A stretch of DNA of 9,982 bases, taken from assembly GCA_946887345.1 (NCBI GenBank), contig CAMPKR010000066.1, positions 1 to 9,982 of the forward strand. The letters run 5' to 3'. The stretch's first letter is position 1. Every line of letters starts with the position of its first letter. The notes beneath the pieces were generated by a model, which saw only the letters and a program-made list of their open reading frames with translations, searched no databases and was not told the origin of the DNA. Source of the DNA: an uncultured Bacteroidota bacterium. Its GTDB lineage: Bacteria; Bacteroidota; Bacteroidia; Chitinophagales; Chitinophagaceae. Below, piece after piece: positions 8,970-9,982 of the stretch. A program made the translations under genes and the position numbers.

Positions 8970-9219
8970 CAAGCAAACAGTATTTACCGTGAGGGATGTA
9001 TTGCAGAAGGGAGCGTTAATACAATATGTGGTACATGATAACAATGGAGACTGGCAGTTTTTTCCTGGTTATGAAGTACCCTCAACTGACATGATGGTTG
9101 TTACACTTTCTAACATTATTGAGTACGATAAATCTATCGTTGATATTTTGAATTTAGAAAGGGGTTACCAAGCTTATAGAAGAAACAAGGCGGATGAGTG
9201 GTTAATCTCTGAATTGTAA
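8959..9219 (+). CDS. Probable cognate immunity protein (86 aa), DUF2185/Imm33-like
   Basis: This small soluble protein begins at the ATG at 8959, overlapping the toxin stop by 11 nt in another frame. An in-frame GTG at 8947 would add four residues but is less likely. The tight overlap suggests translational coupling, usual for toxin-immunity pairs. Visible features are a GDWQFFPGYE motif near residues 30-39, a segment VTLSNIIEYDKSIVDILNL and then ERGYQAYRRNKADEW. The order (a Gly-Asp/Trp-x-Phe motif, a short acidic part, then a helix with Asp-x-Ser-Ile and a Gly-x-x-Ala-x-Arg ending) recalls the DUF2185/Imm33 immunity family. That is from memory, not a search. It has no signal peptide or membrane segment, so it should act in the cytoplasm by binding the nuclease tip. 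Its G+C (about 35%) matches the tip, so the pair probably moved together. TAA stop at 9217-9219. Confidence 0.8.
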   Translation: MTNNKQTVFTVRDVLQKGALIQYVVHDNNGDWQFFPGYEVPSTDMMVVTLSNIIEYDKSIVDILNLERGYQAYRRNKADEWLISEL

Positions 9220-9236
9220 ATGACAACGGTGAAGTA

Positions 9237-9270
9237 AAAGCCATGCGAAATGCGGGGCTTTCTTATTTTA
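9237..9270 (+). terminator. Terminator-like hairpin after the immunity gene, possibly bidirectional
   Basis: AAAGCC (9237-9242) pairs with GGCTTT (9256-9261) around a 13-nt loop, and CTTATTTTA follows on the plus strand. Read on the minus strand the same stem is followed by a short T run. It lies 18 nt after the immunity stop, and the stop of the minus-strand RHS-like frame (9263-9265) is just beyond it, so one hairpin could serve both directions. The 6-bp stem is short, hence moderate confidence. The ATG at 9243 is inside its loop. Confidence 0.6.
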
Positions 9271-9410
9271 TGGTGTTATCTTTTTTCTCCGGCATCGTTG
9301 GCCTTGTAAGACCGTATTTCTCAATATCAGCGCTATCGGGCGCTACATATCCGTGTCGTCCCATGCGGGCATCATACATGCGTTCATTAAAATTTTTTGG
9401 GCTTACGGTC
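9263..9410 (-). pseudogene. Inverted remnant of an RHS protein C-terminal tail
   Basis: On the minus strand, reading from about 9410 down to a TAA at 9263-9265, the frame gives MTVSPKNFNERMYDARMGR and then HGYVAPDSADIEKYG up to a Lys-rich end. The piece NFNERMYDARMGR (9394-9356) matches the RHS closing motif, whose usual form is DFGARMYDPRIGR; this window's own plus-strand version is DFGARMHDSRIGR at 8190-8228. The usual following FLSxDP is absent, so the remnant is truncated or recombined. Two things support it: it stops right at a hairpin able to terminate it, and its G+C (50% at 9301-9360) is like RHS DNA, while the DNA beyond ~9420 is about 27%. The upstream part of that gene is missing. 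The motif match is only about 12 residues, so chance is not excluded. Confidence 0.45.
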
Positions 9411-9893
9411 ATTTCTTGCACTTCTGATCGAGATCGAATTGAGGATAAAACAAAGGAAATAATTGTCTGCTTAAAGGAGAATGATTTCGAGAAATTCAAA
9501 TTATTTTTCAATGAAGGACAATTGGAGAAAAACGAAGAAATTTTTGAACATTATTTTAGAAAAGGTTCGAAAATAATTTATTTGAATAAGCCCAAGGAAG
9601 CCGTACGTTATAAAATATTCAGCAAGGATCAACTGTATTTTACAAAGGTCTTGATCCATTTGTTTTCGGGATTTGATAGTAAAACCGGAATGAAAAAAGC
9701 AGAAAAGGAGTTGTTATTTAGGCCCCCAACGCCGCATTCCAGGTATAGTAAAGTACATTCTGTACATCTGAACTTTGTGTTTGATGAAGTATTTCGGGAC
9801 AGTTTATATAACGCTAGAGCAGACACGGCTAGTCTTAATGAGTCAGTAGACCGATTGGAAGAACTTAATAGGGAAGATTATGGGTTGGACTGA
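9378..9893 (+). CDS. Putative lipoprotein of unknown function (~171 aa)
   Basis: The frame is open from further upstream, and an ATG at 9243 would give 216 residues. That codon sits in a terminator loop, and the intervening part is antisense to the RHS-like remnant. The ATG at 9378 gives MRSLKFFGLTVISCTSDRD, a short lipoprotein-like signal with a Val-Ile-Ser-Cys lipobox (Cys at 9417-9419); the ATG at 9363 would add five residues. After the Cys come a charged helix (DKTKEIIVCLKENDFEKF), a strand-like middle (KIIYLNKPKEAVRYKIF, LYFTKVLIHLFSG), the segment FRPPTPHSRYSKVHSVHL and an acidic end (SLNESVDRLEELNRED). I do not recognise the family. The hydrophobic core is short, so lipidation is tentative. 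Position behind a toxin-immunity pair and G+C near 27% suggest acquired cargo, possibly a second immunity or envelope-stress gene (inference). TGA stop at 9891-9893. Confidence 0.65.
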   Translation: MRSLKFFGLTVISCTSDRDRIEDKTKEIIVCLKENDFEKFKLFFNEGQLEKNEEIFEHYFRKGSKIIYLNKPKEAVRYKIFSKDQLYFTKVLIHLFSGFDSKTGMKKAEKELLFRPPTPHSRYSKVHSVHLNFVFDEVFRDSLYNARADTASLNESVDRLEELNREDYGLD

Positions 9894-9982
9894 TTTCCTC
9901 GTAAATTCAGATGAATATTTTTGTTTAATTGCCGTATTTTTTGGTGCGGCAATTTTGTTTGATGACCTACACCGCCATACAA
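9880..9982 (+). CDS. Start of a small membrane protein, cut by the right edge
   Basis: An ATG at 9880 overlaps the preceding stop by 14 nt and opens a frame that runs 34 codons to the window end without a stop. It reads MGWTDFLVNSDEYF, then a hydrophobic stretch CLIAVFFGAAILF, then DDLHRH: a polar start, one probable membrane segment and a charged end. A purine-rich AGGGAAG lies 4 nt before the ATG and could act as a ribosome-binding site, and the overlap suggests coupling to the lipoprotein gene. It is too short to assign a family. The rival reading is that this stretch is non-coding and contains a terminator (see 9927-9960). Confidence 0.45.
   Translation, partial: MGWTDFLVNSDEYFCLIAVFFGAAILFDDLHRHT
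9927..9960 (+). terminator. Perfect 8-bp hairpin with T-rich tail; terminator or part of the edge ORF
   Basis: AATTGCCG (9927-9934) pairs perfectly with CGGCAATT (9947-9954) around a 12-nt loop, followed by TTGTTT. The form and the 33-nt distance from the lipoprotein stop fit a rho-independent terminator. The same bases encode the hydrophobic segment of the open frame starting at 9880, so only one of the two readings is likely to be functional as it stands. Confidence 0.45.

Noticed and set aside
9243..9377. N-terminal 45 residues of the longest reading of the lipoprotein frame
   Set aside because: The ATG at 9243 is in the loop of the terminator hairpin, and the translated stretch ends just before a better lipoprotein signal at 9378. 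It is antisense to the RHS-like remnant.
9262..9377. Bacteroidota promoter (TTTG / TAnnTTTG type) before the lipoprotein gene
   Set aside because: T-rich stretches are present but no convincing pair of -33 and -7 elements with the right spacing was found.
1..9982. tRNA, rRNA, CRISPR array, transposase or insertion-sequence ends
   Set aside because: No cloverleaf-like sequence, regular direct-repeat/spacer pattern or transposase motif was seen in any part of the window.

Overview
The window looks like chromosome of a Bacteroidota bacterium, most likely from the Chitinophagaceae/Chitinophagales. The assignment rests on a giant Tyr/Asp-repeat (RHS) protein with motifs typical of that phylum (HPEYC, EHHIYGSAR, ELNNHLGN, YYPFGM, FGFNGKEKDNE, DFGARMHDSRIGR) and on the lack of strong Shine-Dalgarno sites. 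No database search was possible, so the taxonomy is an inference.

Layout. Positions 1-8969 (+) are one reading frame that is still open at the left edge, so its true start lies upstream. It encodes at least 2984 residues of a secreted or surface polymorphic toxin of the RHS class. In order it has: a Cys-rich N-terminal region (about 1400 residues, 25 Cys); an RHS/YD-repeat shell (nt ~4260-6204) that continues after a ~320-residue helical insertion (nt ~6205-7172); a Thr/Val-rich, probably beta-sheet insertion bounded by two Cys (nt ~7600-8123); the conserved RHS closing motifs (nt 8124-8331); and a variable C-terminal tip ending in an HNH nuclease (nt 8332-8969). G+C falls from about 60% to about 35-40% near nt 8040, just before the closing motifs, as expected if the toxin tip is an exchanged cassette.

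A small gene (8959-9219, +) overlaps the toxin stop by 11 nt and is the likely cognate immunity protein, weakly resembling the DUF2185/Imm33 type. A terminator-like hairpin follows at 9237-9261. Behind it, on the minus strand, is a ~150-nt piece that reads as an RHS closing motif (NFNERMYDARMGR) and stops right at the same hairpin. It looks like the tail of a second, inverted and decayed RHS gene.

From about 9410 the DNA becomes very A+T-rich (about 27% G+C in sampled stretches). It carries an unrecognised putative lipoprotein (9378-9893, +) and, overlapping its stop by 14 nt, the start of a small membrane protein that runs off the right edge (9880-9982, +). These could be further cargo or immunity genes added behind the toxin.

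How they work together (inference from family knowledge): the RHS shell encloses and delivers the nuclease tip to a competitor, the immunity protein protects the producer and its kin, and the downstream A+T-rich genes are accessory cargo of the same variable locus. No tRNA, rRNA, CRISPR array or insertion-sequence transposase was seen.
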